NCBI GenBank assembly: GCA_002366835.1
Contig: DFBZ01000167.1
Coordinates: 1 to 21,670 of the forward strand
Length of the DNA: 21,670 nucleotides
Origin: Gammaproteobacteria bacterium UBA3067
GTDB lineage: Bacteria; Pseudomonadota; Gammaproteobacteria; Pseudomonadales; UBA3067
Reading direction: 5' to 3'
Numbering within the stretch: the first letter of the stretch is position 1; every line of letters starts with the position of its first letter. The position numbers and the translations under genes were made by a program. Shown here piece by piece: positions 6,975 through 15,239 of this stretch. The notes under the pieces were generated by a model. That model saw only the letters and a program-made list of their open reading frames with translations, made no database searches and had not been told where the DNA came from.

Positions 6975-8933
6975 ATGAAGTTAAAAATCCCAGGGTTGGC
7001 TGTAACATTAGCCTTAATTGCAACAAGCAGCGTATCAAGCCTGGCTTTTACAGCCAACGAAGATGCACCGCAGAACAAACTAACTGGGACAGTGGAAGTC
7101 GTTCATATTGATTACATGGACTCTGATAAAGGCGAGTACCAATATTTCCTTAACCCTGGTAATCAACAAGTTCCGATTAAAATGGATTTTTCCGGCCTGC
7201 CACCTAAAAATCTCGCGCCTGGAACAAAGGTCAGTATTCAGGGCCGTAGTAAGGGCCGCGTTTTTCAGGTAGAAAATATAGATGCCGAGGCATCTAGCGA
7301 TGAGAGCATCAGTACTACCAATACAAGTGGCGGCGATGCCCTGGCAGGGGCTATGGTAGAAAGAAAAGCCATTACCTTGCTGGTAAGCATGAAAAATGGG
7401 GTGAACAGCGTGGGCAGTATCGCTGTCACTTCGGGAGATCTTTACGACAATAGCAAATCAATGGCCGCACAATTCGAAGCAAGCTCCAATGGCCAACTGG
7501 GCTTTAATCGCGACACCGATGGCGATGGCCAAGCCGATGTATTCGGCCCGTTTACCATTAACGCTGACGCCACGGCAAGTTGCGATTATTACGACTGGGC
7601 CCACAAGGCGGAAGCGGCTGCCGAAGCCGCTGGTTTAGATTTAAGCCAATACCAGCATAAAGTCTTTGTTCTGCCCAAATATGACCAGCTAACGCAATGC
7701 GGCTGGGTAGGGATTGGAAACCTAAGCTGTGGTGATTCGTGCCGTGCCTGGATTGCCTATAATTGGAGCGGTCTTTACAGCCACGAACTAGGCCACAATC
7801 TGTCCATGCATCATGCGGGTACGGATACGGACAATAATGGCTCTCTGGAAAGCGAGTACGGTGATTCTTCGGGTATTATGGGGGCTTCGGCTTACTGGAA
7901 TCAGTTTAATGCACCACACCAATCACAAATGGGGTGGTTAGCGGCTTTCCCTGGCAGCAGTGTTGATGTAAGCGGCGTGGGCAGCAACTCGTTTAGCATT
8001 GGCGCACTAGAGCTGGATCAACGTAGCGACAACCCGGGCATTCAGCTGCTCACCCATACAAGGGCATCAGGTGGGGATTACTATATCTCCTTTCGCCAAA
8101 CCATCGGCAGCTATGGCGTAAAAAGCGATTACGCCAATAAACTCAGCATCCATAGCTTTAAGGGTGGCAGCAATAAAACCCACTTCATTAAAGCTCTAAC
8201 TGTTGGTGAAACCTTTGCCGATTCCAGCAGTGGCTTTTCAGTCACTTTTCATGGCATTAATGGCAACTTTGCCGATGTATCTATCTCATCTAGCTGGGAC
8301 TCCAGCTCGAACTGTAGCCCTGCAAACCCCTCCTTCAGCCTCTCTCCCGCCAACCAAAGCGGCACCCCTGGCGAGCAGTTTACTTACAAGCTAAACGTTA
8401 AAAACAACGACAGCAGTGATTGCGCCAGCACCAGTTTTAACCTTGCAGCCGATACCGGCAGCCTGGTTTCCAGCCTGTCTTCTTCCGGTTTATCTTTGGC
8501 GCCCGGAGCAAGCGGCACGGTGACGCTGAAAGTGGATACTTCCATCGACAGTAGCGATGGCTCTTATCAGTTCACAGGCTCAATCAGCTCCAATAATCAC
8601 GGCTCTGCAAATACCACAGGAATGGTAAATCTCGATGGCTCGGCCCCCACGGCTCCCGCCAACTTAAACGGCAGTGCCAAACGTAAAGCACTGAGCCTGA
8701 GCTGGTCTGCCTCCACAGATGCGGTGAGTGGTGTAGCCTATTATCGGGTGTTCCGAAATGGGATAAAAATCGCCCAGCGCAGTACCACTGACTACTCTGA
8801 TCGCAACCTGGTAAGTGGCAGCAGTTATAGCTACACCGTGGATGCGGTGGATAAAGCAGGCAATGTGTCTACAGCCAGCAATACCTTTAGCTATATCGCT
8901 AGCTCTGGTAATAGCAAGAAACCCAGAAAATAA
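6975..8933 (+). CDS. Secreted metzincin-like zinc metalloprotease (M11/gametolysin-like) with C-terminal FnIII domain
   Basis: This 652-residue exported protein begins with a Sec signal peptide (residues 1-~25). The zinc site is HELGHNLSMHHAG: H270, E271, H274 and H280, the HExxHxxxxxH spacing of metzincins, with Ser at the position usually held by Gly. A Met-turn candidate follows at M302 (S-G-I-M-G), then F-N-A-P-H-x-x-Q-M-G-W at ~310-320, a pattern I associate with M11-type peptidases. Asp-rich calcium-type loops occur at ~180 (DTDGDGQAD) and ~284. Four Cys lie just before the zinc site. After ~440 come a NEW3-like beta-sandwich and then a fibronectin type III domain at ~556-640, both typical of secreted hydrolases for substrate or surface binding. 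The ATG has AGGTGA upstream. The gene stands alone between two terminators. Substrate and exact MEROPS family are uncertain. Confidence 0.85.
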   Translation: MKLKIPGLAVTLALIATSSVSSLAFTANEDAPQNKLTGTVEVVHIDYMDSDKGEYQYFLNPGNQQVPIKMDFSGLPPKNLAPGTKVSIQGRSKGRVFQVENIDAEASSDESISTTNTSGGDALAGAMVERKAITLLVSMKNGVNSVGSIAVTSGDLYDNSKSMAAQFEASSNGQLGFNRDTDGDGQADVFGPFTINADATASCDYYDWAHKAEAAAEAAGLDLSQYQHKVFVLPKYDQLTQCGWVGIGNLSCGDSCRAWIAYNWSGLYSHELGHNLSMHHAGTDTDNNGSLESEYGDSSGIMGASAYWNQFNAPHQSQMGWLAAFPGSSVDVSGVGSNSFSIGALELDQRSDNPGIQLLTHTRASGGDYYISFRQTIGSYGVKSDYANKLSIHSFKGGSNKTHFIKALTVGETFADSSSGFSVTFHGINGNFADVSISSSWDSSSNCSPANPSFSLSPANQSGTPGEQFTYKLNVKNNDSSDCASTSFNLAADTGSLVSSLSSSGLSLAPGASGTVTLKVDTSIDSSDGSYQFTGSISSNNHGSANTTGMVNLDGSAPTAPANLNGSAKRKALSLSWSASTDAVSGVAYYRVFRNGIKIAQRSTTDYSDRNLVSGSSYSYTVDAVDKAGNVSTASNTFSYIASSGNSKKPRK

Positions 8934-8986
8934 TGTAATGACTCTTTTATGTTTTAGGCGTTATTTCTAAGCGCTGTTATTCGACA

Positions 8987-9021
8987 CAAACAAACCCGGC
9001 CTTATTCGCCGGGTTTGTTTG
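8987..9021 (+). terminator. Strong terminator after the protease gene
   Basis: CAAACAAACCCGGC (8987-9000) pairs without mismatch to GCCGGGTTTGTTTG (9008-9021) across a 7-base loop: 14 perfect base pairs, 53 bases past the stop codon. The T-rich right arm replaces a pure U tract. The near-symmetry would allow use in both directions. Confidence 0.85.
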
Positions 9022-9035
9022 CTTACTCTGGGCCT

Positions 9036-9051
9036 TTAACAGGCTGTTGAA
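9036..9051 (+). repeat. 16-bp repeated motif, copy 1
   Basis: TTAACAGGCTGTTGAA occurs here and again, identically, at 21651-21666. It has an internal dyad, AACAG-G-CTGTT. In both places it lies just after a gene end. It may be the edge of a dispersed element, but two copies in one window cannot show that. Confidence 0.7.
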
Positions 9052-9246
9052 GCGAACAAGCGCTCTTTCGACTACTCCCACCTTATTTTGTGATGTTACT
9101 CACACCCTTACAAAACACTTACCGTAAAGCTCCCTTTCAACTAATATGCTTATCGATCAAAAGCAGAGGCAGAATAATGCGCCCGCTTAATCACATCACC
9201 TTCAACGCGTTACACAACCTTTCCCAAGCTAAAAGGCAGATTAATT

Positions 9247-10197
9247 ATGAAACGAGAAATTTTATATTCCCTACCTTTGTGTGTTGCTCTTTCAATCATC
9301 GGCTGTGGCGGTGGAGGCGGGGGGGACGGAAGTAGCGCGACCACCTATAGCGGCAGCCAAGTACAGGCTACGATCACCACTGACAACTCCGAACAATTGG
9401 CACGCTCTGCTACAGAGGGTGCAACAGAGGCGACTGCTCCACTCCCTGCCACAGGGGGTGGGGGTGGAGCAGAAGCGCTATCAGCTTTTCCCGTGGGCAT
9501 ACAAACCACTACCAGCTATGAACTGGCTGAAAACATTATCATCGACAACTTACCCCAGGCTCTTGAGTATCTAAGCAACAGTAGCTTACCCAGTGCTTAT
9601 CAGGAAACGCTGGATTGTACGTTTGGAGGTACGATATTAGTGACCGCTGACGATAGCATCGCCAACAGCGCTGACCAGACATACCCTGAAAACGGCACCG
9701 TGACCATGAATTTCCGTGATTGCCGAGAAGATAGCACCAGCACTTTTAATGGCACAGCCACCATCAACTTTACCGGCGGTGGCGGCCTCACCGCTGTTTA
9801 CCAGAACTTCACCATCGCTTTTACAGATCCAACAACCGGCGAACAGGTCGTGGAAACTATTGAAAACATGACCATAGTCTGTGACGGCAATGATCCCTGC
9901 AGTATTCAATCCGACTTCGTAGGCACTGATGGCAGAACCTACCGCATAGAGGATATGACGGTTTTAGGTAGTGACAGCTTCGGCTGGGATGTTTCCGCCA
10001 CCGTGTATGACCCAGACTTGGGTTCCATTATTATTGATACCACCGCCCCTTTTATGCTGGATTGCCCTACAGGTGTACCCAGCAGTGGCGCTTTAAGTAT
10101 TACCGGGGCAAACTTTTCTGTAGCCACCGTGACATACACCAGCTGCACGGAATTTCAGGTTTGTTTTGAGGATGTTTGTAACACCGCCACCTGGTAG
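9247..10197 (+). CDS. Predicted outer-membrane lipoprotein of unknown function
   Basis: This 316-residue protein has a lipoprotein signal peptide: a basic start, a hydrophobic core, and lipobox I-I-G-C with the acylated C20, followed by a poly-glycine linker (C-G-G-G-G-G-G-D). The +2 Gly gives no inner-membrane retention signal, so the outer membrane is likely. A low-complexity Ser/Thr/Ala segment to about residue 95 follows, then a predicted all-beta domain with eight or so Cys in spaced pairs (D-C-T-F, R-D-C-R, V-C-D-G-N-D-P-C, L-D-C-P, then three Cys near the end), suggesting disulfides in the periplasm or outside. I do not recognise the family. The upstream Shine-Dalgarno is poor (AAGGCA at ~8-13 bases). 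A stem-loop terminator follows the stop codon. It appears to be a single-gene unit. Confidence 0.8.
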   Translation: MKREILYSLPLCVALSIIGCGGGGGGDGSSATTYSGSQVQATITTDNSEQLARSATEGATEATAPLPATGGGGGAEALSAFPVGIQTTTSYELAENIIIDNLPQALEYLSNSSLPSAYQETLDCTFGGTILVTADDSIANSADQTYPENGTVTMNFRDCREDSTSTFNGTATINFTGGGGLTAVYQNFTIAFTDPTTGEQVVETIENMTIVCDGNDPCSIQSDFVGTDGRTYRIEDMTVLGSDSFGWDVSATVYDPDLGSIIIDTTAPFMLDCPTGVPSSGALSITGANFSVATVTYTSCTEFQVCFEDVCNTATW

Positions 10198-10215
10198 CTC
10201 CCCCTGCAATACTTT

Positions 10216-10254
10216 CCAAACGGGCATCAGTGATTTTATGCCCGTTTGGCTTTT
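10216..10254 (+). terminator. Terminator after the lipoprotein gene
   Basis: CCAAACGGGCAT (10216-10227) pairs perfectly with ATGCCCGTTTGG (10238-10249), 12 base pairs with a 10-base loop, followed by CTTTT. It starts 19 bases after the lipoprotein stop codon. Confidence 0.88.
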
Positions 10255-10493
10255 CCTCCCAAGCTTTCCTATATCGCTCTTTCAACGCCCCCAATGCCAT
10301 AAAGACGCCTAAAACTTGGCGTAGCTTGAATGGTAATTAGGAAACAATTTGTCATAATTGCTTAGCATTTTGCCTCTAATCTTTCGCCAGCGCTGACTTT
10401 CAAAGTGCTTCGGGCGGCCTCTATTTAATGCCTCTCACAAGCAGTAATGCGCCCCCGTTCTGGGTAATTCAATTCTGAAGAGGAGAGTAAGCA

Positions 10494-11978
10494 ATGAAAA
10501 AATTCACTGTAAAGCTGCTGGCAAGTGGTGTTGCGTTTGCTGTATCACCCCTGGCATTTTCAGGTACCGACATTTTCTTTACGCCGCTGACCGAGTCTGC
10601 ACCTGTTGCCACAGTATTGGCCGATGAGAACGGGAAAAAGGCTTCTTCAGATGCTGAAATTAACCAACCTTGGGTAACCCCTGCAGGCATCAGCCAAAGC
10701 AACCTCACCAGCATGTCAGAAATTGAAGCGGATATTACCCAGTCAGTAGTACGTGTTGCTGGCGTTGGTAGCCTTGCTTCCATGTGGGATATGATTGCTT
10801 TTGATCCCACTGGCAAATTTCTCTTTATTCCTCATGAAACCCCCATGGGCGCGGGGCTGAGCCGCTACGATATTGAAAACGACAAGGCAGAAGTATTGTT
10901 TCAGGGCAATGGCTTAGGTGTGCGTGGCACGACGTCTGATTGGAGTGCTGACTGGGGTTCCTTCGACCCAGCAACATTCACACCCAACAACACCGTTCTT
11001 CTCGGTGAAGAATGGTCAGGCCAAGGCCGTATCATCGAAGTCTTAAACCCCATGGCCGCGCCATCTGAAATCCAGATTCGTGAATTAAACAGTATTCCAA
11101 ATGTATCCCATGAAGGGCTGCGTTTCAGTGCTGATGGAAAAACCCTCTATTTCGTCGATGAGTGGAACTCTGGCTCCCTGTATAAAATCGTTTTTTCTGA
11201 CCCCTCCGATTACTCACAAGGCAGTGAAGTATTTGTGTTGAAAGTGAGGAAATTTAAAGGCGATGCGAGCGCAAACTGGGATGCTGAAATGAACGAAGGG
11301 GCAACACGTACCGGCCTAGCCCGGTGGGTCAAGCTGGCTAACAGGCGCGGTAATGCGACAACCGAAGTGAACCCCTTTAAAAACGGAATCTCTGACACCT
11401 GTAACAACCCAGAGACCTTTGGTGGGCGCTGTGCTGCAGACGAAGTCAATGCCACCCCTTTTGGTCGCCCCGAAGACATGGAAATTGGCCGTCTCGCTAA
11501 TGGACGCGAGGTTATCTATTTTACCGCAACCTCTGAAAGACGCGTTTACTCGGTAGAAGTATTAGGAAAGCGCTTTGCAAAAGTACGGGTGTTTGCCAGC
11601 GATCTAGCCACACCCAAAAATGCAGGTTTTCCAGCAACAACCGCCGTATTGAATTCACCGGATAACCTTGCCCAAGACGCGAACGGCAATATCTTTATTG
11701 TTGAAGACGCACCCAATGGTTCCGCAGTGGGTGGTGATATCTGGTTTGCTCGCGATACCAATAACGATGGGGTTGCCGAATCTATCGATCACTTTATGAG
11801 TATTAAAACAGATGGATCAGAAGCAACCGGAATGATCTTCAACCCCTCCCAACCTTCCCAGTTCGTTGTGTCGGTTCAGCACCCTGACAGTACAGATATT
11901 ACTCTGTACGAAGATGGTTTTGGTGATGCTTTGTGGGTTTTTGATCTTTCTGGCGTTGTTGCACCAACAGCAGAATAG
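10494..11978 (+). CDS. Exported PhoX/DUF839-family protein
   Basis: This 494-residue exported protein is of the PF05787 (DUF839/PhoX) type, a beta-propeller family that includes the calcium- and iron-dependent alkaline phosphatase PhoX. Visible family blocks are W-G-S-F-D-P and E-E-W-S-G-Q-G-R-I-I-E-V in the first half, GRPEDME at 324-330, NSPDNLAQD from 387, F-I-V-E-D-A, E-A-T-G-M-I-F-N-P from 443, and VQHP with H463. D-T-N-N-D-G-V-A looks like a calcium loop. True PhoX enzymes are Tat-exported. Here the signal peptide (K-K-F-T-V-K then a hydrophobic run ending near F-S-G) lacks twin arginines and looks Sec-type, so metal loading may differ and phosphatase activity is not certain. AAGAGGAGAG at 10477-10486 precedes the ATG. 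No convincing Pho box was found upstream. Confidence 0.85.
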   Translation: MKKFTVKLLASGVAFAVSPLAFSGTDIFFTPLTESAPVATVLADENGKKASSDAEINQPWVTPAGISQSNLTSMSEIEADITQSVVRVAGVGSLASMWDMIAFDPTGKFLFIPHETPMGAGLSRYDIENDKAEVLFQGNGLGVRGTTSDWSADWGSFDPATFTPNNTVLLGEEWSGQGRIIEVLNPMAAPSEIQIRELNSIPNVSHEGLRFSADGKTLYFVDEWNSGSLYKIVFSDPSDYSQGSEVFVLKVRKFKGDASANWDAEMNEGATRTGLARWVKLANRRGNATTEVNPFKNGISDTCNNPETFGGRCAADEVNATPFGRPEDMEIGRLANGREVIYFTATSERRVYSVEVLGKRFAKVRVFASDLATPKNAGFPATTAVLNSPDNLAQDANGNIFIVEDAPNGSAVGGDIWFARDTNNDGVAESIDHFMSIKTDGSEATGMIFNPSQPSQFVVSVQHPDSTDITLYEDGFGDALWVFDLSGVVAPTAE

Positions 11979-11991
11979 TTTTCACAAAGTG

Positions 11992-12051
11992 CTGAGGGTT
12001 TGGGGCCACCCTCCCTCAGTAAGTTCTCGCAAGAACAATATTTCACGCGAG
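11992..12051 (+). other. Cluster of stem-loops after the PhoX-like gene
   Basis: CTGAGGG (11992-11998) pairs with CCCTCAG (12013-12019), and GTTCT (12023-12027) pairs with AGAAC (12032-12036) over CGCA. A competing CTCGC/GCGAG pairing spans 12026-12051. The first stem could end transcription, but no T run follows, so I leave it as structured 3' sequence. Confidence 0.4.
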
Positions 12052-12226
12052 AGCTGGGCATAAGGAGCGGCCCCGTATTTGCTGCAAAGGCAAATGCTAG
12101 CATCGTAACCAACTGAACACGGTGTTATTACGTTATTTTGTACCATACAGCACGAGTCAGGGATGACTTATTCTGTACTGCAAAAAGTAATTTTATTTCC
12201 CTGTTTTAAAGCAGAAGGTTTTCCCA

Positions 12227-13861
12227 GTGTTAAGAAAAATGCTCTTTATCGTTCTTTTGTTGTTCACTGTCTCTCCACTAAAAGCACAAAACCTCCACCA
12301 CTACCAAGCCTTAATTAACGCATTAAAAGATAGTAATTCTGTGATTTCTCCAAAACCGGCCGTTCACCCCGTGAACGCCATGTATAACCGGGAGGCGATT
12401 ATTCCACCCATGTGTTATACCAAAACAGAAAGTAAACATAACCCTTGTTACGTTTGCCATCAAAATGCCATCGAAGGCCGTGAAAACACCATGAATGATG
12501 GTGACTTACAAGTCGCCTATAGTTTCAGCCCCAAAGGCAACACCAACCACTGGAAAAATTTATTTGAAAATCGTAGTCAGCGGGTATCTAAAATTACCGA
12601 TCAGGAAATATCTCAATGGGTGCGTGAAGATAATTATTCTGAACTGGCTGAACGTCTGAAAAAAACCAAATTTAAAGGCTGGATTCCTGACTTAAAAAAC
12701 TTGCAAGAAGGCCCACTGGCCTTTAAAGAAAATGGCATTGCCAAAGACGGCAGCCATTGGGTCGCATTTAATTACAAACCCTTCCCCAGCACCTTTTGGC
12801 CCACCAATGGCAGCACCGATGATGTCATGATTCGTTTAGATAAGGACTACCGCAGCGATAGCAGCGGCCAATATTCCGAGCAGGTATATCGTGCCAACCT
12901 GGCCATTGTTGAAGCCAATATTAAAGGTTTAAATGAAATTTCCACCGACATACTGGATGAAAAACTTCTACAAGCAGATTTAGACAACGATGGTACATTA
13001 AATACGATTAATAAAATTATTGTTTTAAATCGCTATGTGGGTGCAGCTAGTGATCATTTTATGCAGCCTGGCACCTATCCCGTAAAAACAGAATTTCTAC
13101 ATACTGTCCGCTATTTGGATATTGATAAAAATGGCGAGATCATATTTTCTCGGCGTATGAAAGAAGTTCGTTATATTAAAAAATGGGTAAATTACCCGCT
13201 GGTGTCAATGCGTGAATTTTATCGCGAAGAAGCCTATGCCAAAAATGAAGGTTATCTTCCAGGGTATACCAACCTTCATGACCATGGTCTCGACAATGGC
13301 ATGGGCTGGGCAATACAAGGGTTTATTGAAGATAAAAACGGACGTTTGCGAACTTACACCCATGAAGAAAATGTCTCCTGCATGGGCTGCCATAACTCTA
13401 TTGGCTCCACTATCGATAAAACATTTTCCTTTCCACGAAAAATAGACGGTGCCTTAGGTTGGGGATATATTAATTTAAAAGGCATGCCCGATGCGCCCAA
13501 TCGTGGCGAACAAAAAGGCGAAATTCTCACCTATTTGGAACGGGTAGCCGGTGGCAGTGAATTCCGAAATAATCCAGAAATGGAAAAACGTTGGTTCAAA
13601 AAAAATGGGCAGGTGAATACCAAAAAGGTCAACAAAGCGAAAGACGTTTATACGCTTATAACACCCTCAAAAAATCGCGCTTTATTACTCAACAAATCTT
13701 ACCGCGTGATCGTCGAAGATCAGGATTACATCTTTGGTCGCGATGCCACGGCACAAGCACCCGATCATGTTTATAAAAGCATCGATAATAAAACCTCACC
13801 GACGCTACCGGAGCAGTTCTTTTACAAGTGGGACATTCGCCTTGACTGGTCGCAAAAGTAA
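12227..13861 (+). CDS. Exported two-haem (CxxCH) cytochrome-like protein of unknown function
   Basis: This 544-residue exported protein has a Sec signal peptide (hydrophobic run ending near L-K-A-Q, residue ~21). Two c-type haem attachment motifs are far apart: CYVCH (C74, C77, H78) and CMGCH (C385, C388, H389), so covalent haem would be added in the periplasm. Asp/Asn loops resembling EF-hands lie at 251-259 (DLDNDGTLN) and 298-304 (DIDKNGE). A His-rich L-H-D-H-G-L-D stretch near 355 may supply distal ligands. The spacing does not match the compact MauG/CcpA diheme peroxidase pattern I know, and I do not recognise the family. The start is GTG at 12227, chosen because AGAAGG lies 8 bases upstream; the in-frame ATG at 12239 has no Shine-Dalgarno. 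It follows the PhoX-like gene after 248 bases, too far to assume an operon. Confidence 0.82.
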   Translation: MLRKMLFIVLLLFTVSPLKAQNLHHYQALINALKDSNSVISPKPAVHPVNAMYNREAIIPPMCYTKTESKHNPCYVCHQNAIEGRENTMNDGDLQVAYSFSPKGNTNHWKNLFENRSQRVSKITDQEISQWVREDNYSELAERLKKTKFKGWIPDLKNLQEGPLAFKENGIAKDGSHWVAFNYKPFPSTFWPTNGSTDDVMIRLDKDYRSDSSGQYSEQVYRANLAIVEANIKGLNEISTDILDEKLLQADLDNDGTLNTINKIIVLNRYVGAASDHFMQPGTYPVKTEFLHTVRYLDIDKNGEIIFSRRMKEVRYIKKWVNYPLVSMREFYREEAYAKNEGYLPGYTNLHDHGLDNGMGWAIQGFIEDKNGRLRTYTHEENVSCMGCHNSIGSTIDKTFSFPRKIDGALGWGYINLKGMPDAPNRGEQKGEILTYLERVAGGSEFRNNPEMEKRWFKKNGQVNTKKVNKAKDVYTLITPSKNRALLLNKSYRVIVEDQDYIFGRDATAQAPDHVYKSIDNKTSPTLPEQFFYKWDIRLDWSQK

Positions 13862-13892
13862 AAAAAATAATACACTTGTCTTAAAATCAGAG

Positions 13893-13918
13893 CTTAGCGT
13901 TTCTCAATAAGCGCTAAG
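13893..13918 (+). terminator. Possible weak terminator after the diheme gene
   Basis: CTTAGCG (13893-13899) pairs with CGCTAAG (13912-13918) over a 12-base loop. No T run follows, so termination here is doubtful. Confidence 0.3.
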
Positions 13919-13957
13919 ATAGGTCAGCCGCACACCGAACAAACAGGAAAGAAAAAC

Positions 13958-14575
13958 ATGATCAAGCTCTATGGCCTGCCGCGCTCACGCTCCACCCGCA
14001 TTACCTGGTTACTGGAAGAACTGGGGCTCGATTACGAATACATTGCCCTCAGCCCCGACCAGAAAGGCTTGAAGTCGCCGGAATATCTGGCGATTAATCC
14101 CGGTGGAAAAGTCCCCTCTATTGTAGAGAATGGCGTAATACTGACCGAATCCGGTGCCATTACCACCTATCTCGCCGATAAACACACTGATTGCGGACTG
14201 ATTCCCAGCCCTGGCACAACTCAGCGCGCGCACTATGATCGCTGGAGCTATTTTGCCCTGTGCGAGCTGGAGCAACCCTTATGGACCATAGGAAAACATA
14301 CCTTTGTGCTGCCTGAGGAAAAACGCGTGCCAGCCGTCATTCCCACCGCACAGTGGGAATTCCAACACGCCCTAACACTATTTAGCGAAGGCCTGGGGGA
14401 TAAACCTTATATACTCGGCGATGATTTTCAGGCCGTGGACATTCTGCTAGGCCATACCCTTTTTTGGGCAATCACGTTTAAACAGGACATTCCACAAGAA
14501 AACCTCAAAGCCTATGCCCAGCGCCTACAGGGGCGTGAAGCACTTCAGCGGGCGAAAGCACGGGAAGAAGCCTGA
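13958..14575 (+). CDS. Glutathione S-transferase family protein
   Basis: This 205-residue cytoplasmic protein is of normal GST length. The N-terminal thioredoxin-like domain (1-~78) shows the opening K-L-Y-G-L-P-R-S-R-S-T-R with S10/S12 as candidates for activating glutathione, the cis-proline block V52-P53-S54 after N-P-G-G-K, and the E64-S65 glutathione gamma-glutamyl binding pair. The remaining ~120 residues are the helical C-terminal domain, with D-x-L-L-G-H-T-L around 165-175. Such enzymes conjugate or reduce electrophiles with glutathione, but the specific substrate is not predictable. AGGAAAG precedes the ATG. It sits 80 bases upstream of yaiL on the same strand, and nothing in the spacing demands a shared transcript. 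Confidence 0.9.
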   Translation: MIKLYGLPRSRSTRITWLLEELGLDYEYIALSPDQKGLKSPEYLAINPGGKVPSIVENGVILTESGAITTYLADKHTDCGLIPSPGTTQRAHYDRWSYFALCELEQPLWTIGKHTFVLPEEKRVPAVIPTAQWEFQHALTLFSEGLGDKPYILGDDFQAVDILLGHTLFWAITFKQDIPQENLKAYAQRLQGREALQRAKAREEA

Positions 14576-14655
14576 TTTAAGAGATTCCGCATTGACCGAC
14601 CCCCAGCTTTGAAATACCGTACAGCATCTCAAACAATCAGCAGGAGGGTTATCAC

Positions 14656-15186
14656 GTGGCAAAATCTTTACAAGAACAGTTAATGACGGCAGGTTTGGTT
14701 GATAAGAAAAAAGCCAAAACCCTTAAAAAGGCGCAACAACACGCCAAAAGAACCAATACCTCAGGAGTTGATGAAGCGGCAAAATTAGCGCAACAAGCCA
14801 AACAGGAAAAACTCGCACGCGATAAGGCACTGAATCAACAAAGAAATGAACAAGTCGCGCAAAAAGAAGTGCTCGCCCAGATCAAACAATTAATTCAAAG
14901 CAATCAAATTGAAAATGCCAAAGGCGACATTGCCTATCAGTTCAGCGATGGCAAAACGGTCAAAAAAATCTATGTGGATGCCGCCCAGCAATCACAACTT
15001 ATTAGCGGTTTTATTGCTATTGCCCATTTAGGTGAAAGCTACGCACTGGTGCCAAAAAAAGTGGCTGAAAAAGTAGCCCAGCGTGATGCCGGCTTTGTCG
15101 TGGTGTTAAATACCGGCAAAGATGAGCAAGTTGATGAAGATGACCCCTATGCGGATTATCAAATCCCCGACGACTTAATGTGGTAA
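14656..15186 (+). CDS. yaiL: DUF2058 / YaiL-family protein
   Basis: This 176-residue cytoplasmic protein matches the E. coli YaiL pattern from end to end: the opening S-L-Q-E-Q-L-x-x-A-G-L-V, a Lys-rich coiled-coil-like segment to about residue 70, a small globular part with N-A-K-G-D-I-A-Y-Q-F-x-D-G-K and A-Q-R-D-A, and the family's acidic end D-E-D-D-P-Y-A-D-Y followed by P-D-D-L-M-W. The family has been described as nucleoid- or nucleic-acid-associated, but its biochemical role is not settled. The start is GTG at 14656, fixed by a near-perfect AGGAGGG at 14642-14648. RsuA follows after 31 bases and could be cotranscribed. Confidence 0.92.
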   Translation: MAKSLQEQLMTAGLVDKKKAKTLKKAQQHAKRTNTSGVDEAAKLAQQAKQEKLARDKALNQQRNEQVAQKEVLAQIKQLIQSNQIENAKGDIAYQFSDGKTVKKIYVDAAQQSQLISGFIAIAHLGESYALVPKKVAEKVAQRDAGFVVVLNTGKDEQVDEDDPYADYQIPDDLMW

Positions 15187-15202
15187 AGCACATTCAAAAA
15201 AT

Positions 15203-15239
15203 ATCGCGCTTATTTTTATGAGATCAAAACAAGCGCGAT
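15203..15239 (+). promoter_or_regulatory. Inverted repeat enclosing the rsuA start codon
   Basis: ATCGCGCTT (15203-15211) is the exact reverse complement of AAGCGCGAT (15231-15239). In mRNA the 9-bp stem would hold the rsuA AUG (15218) in a 19-base loop, and no clear Shine-Dalgarno is present. It may tune translation or be chance. Confidence 0.45.

Noticed and set aside
10349..10355. TTGTCAT resembling half of a Pho box upstream of the PhoX-like gene
   Set aside because: The second direct half-site at the required 4-base spacing is absent (one of seven positions agrees), so a PhoB site is not supported.
12239..12241. ATG start for the diheme protein
   Set aside because: No ribosome binding site upstream of it, whereas GTG at 12227 has AGAAGG at 8 bases; both leave the signal peptide intact.
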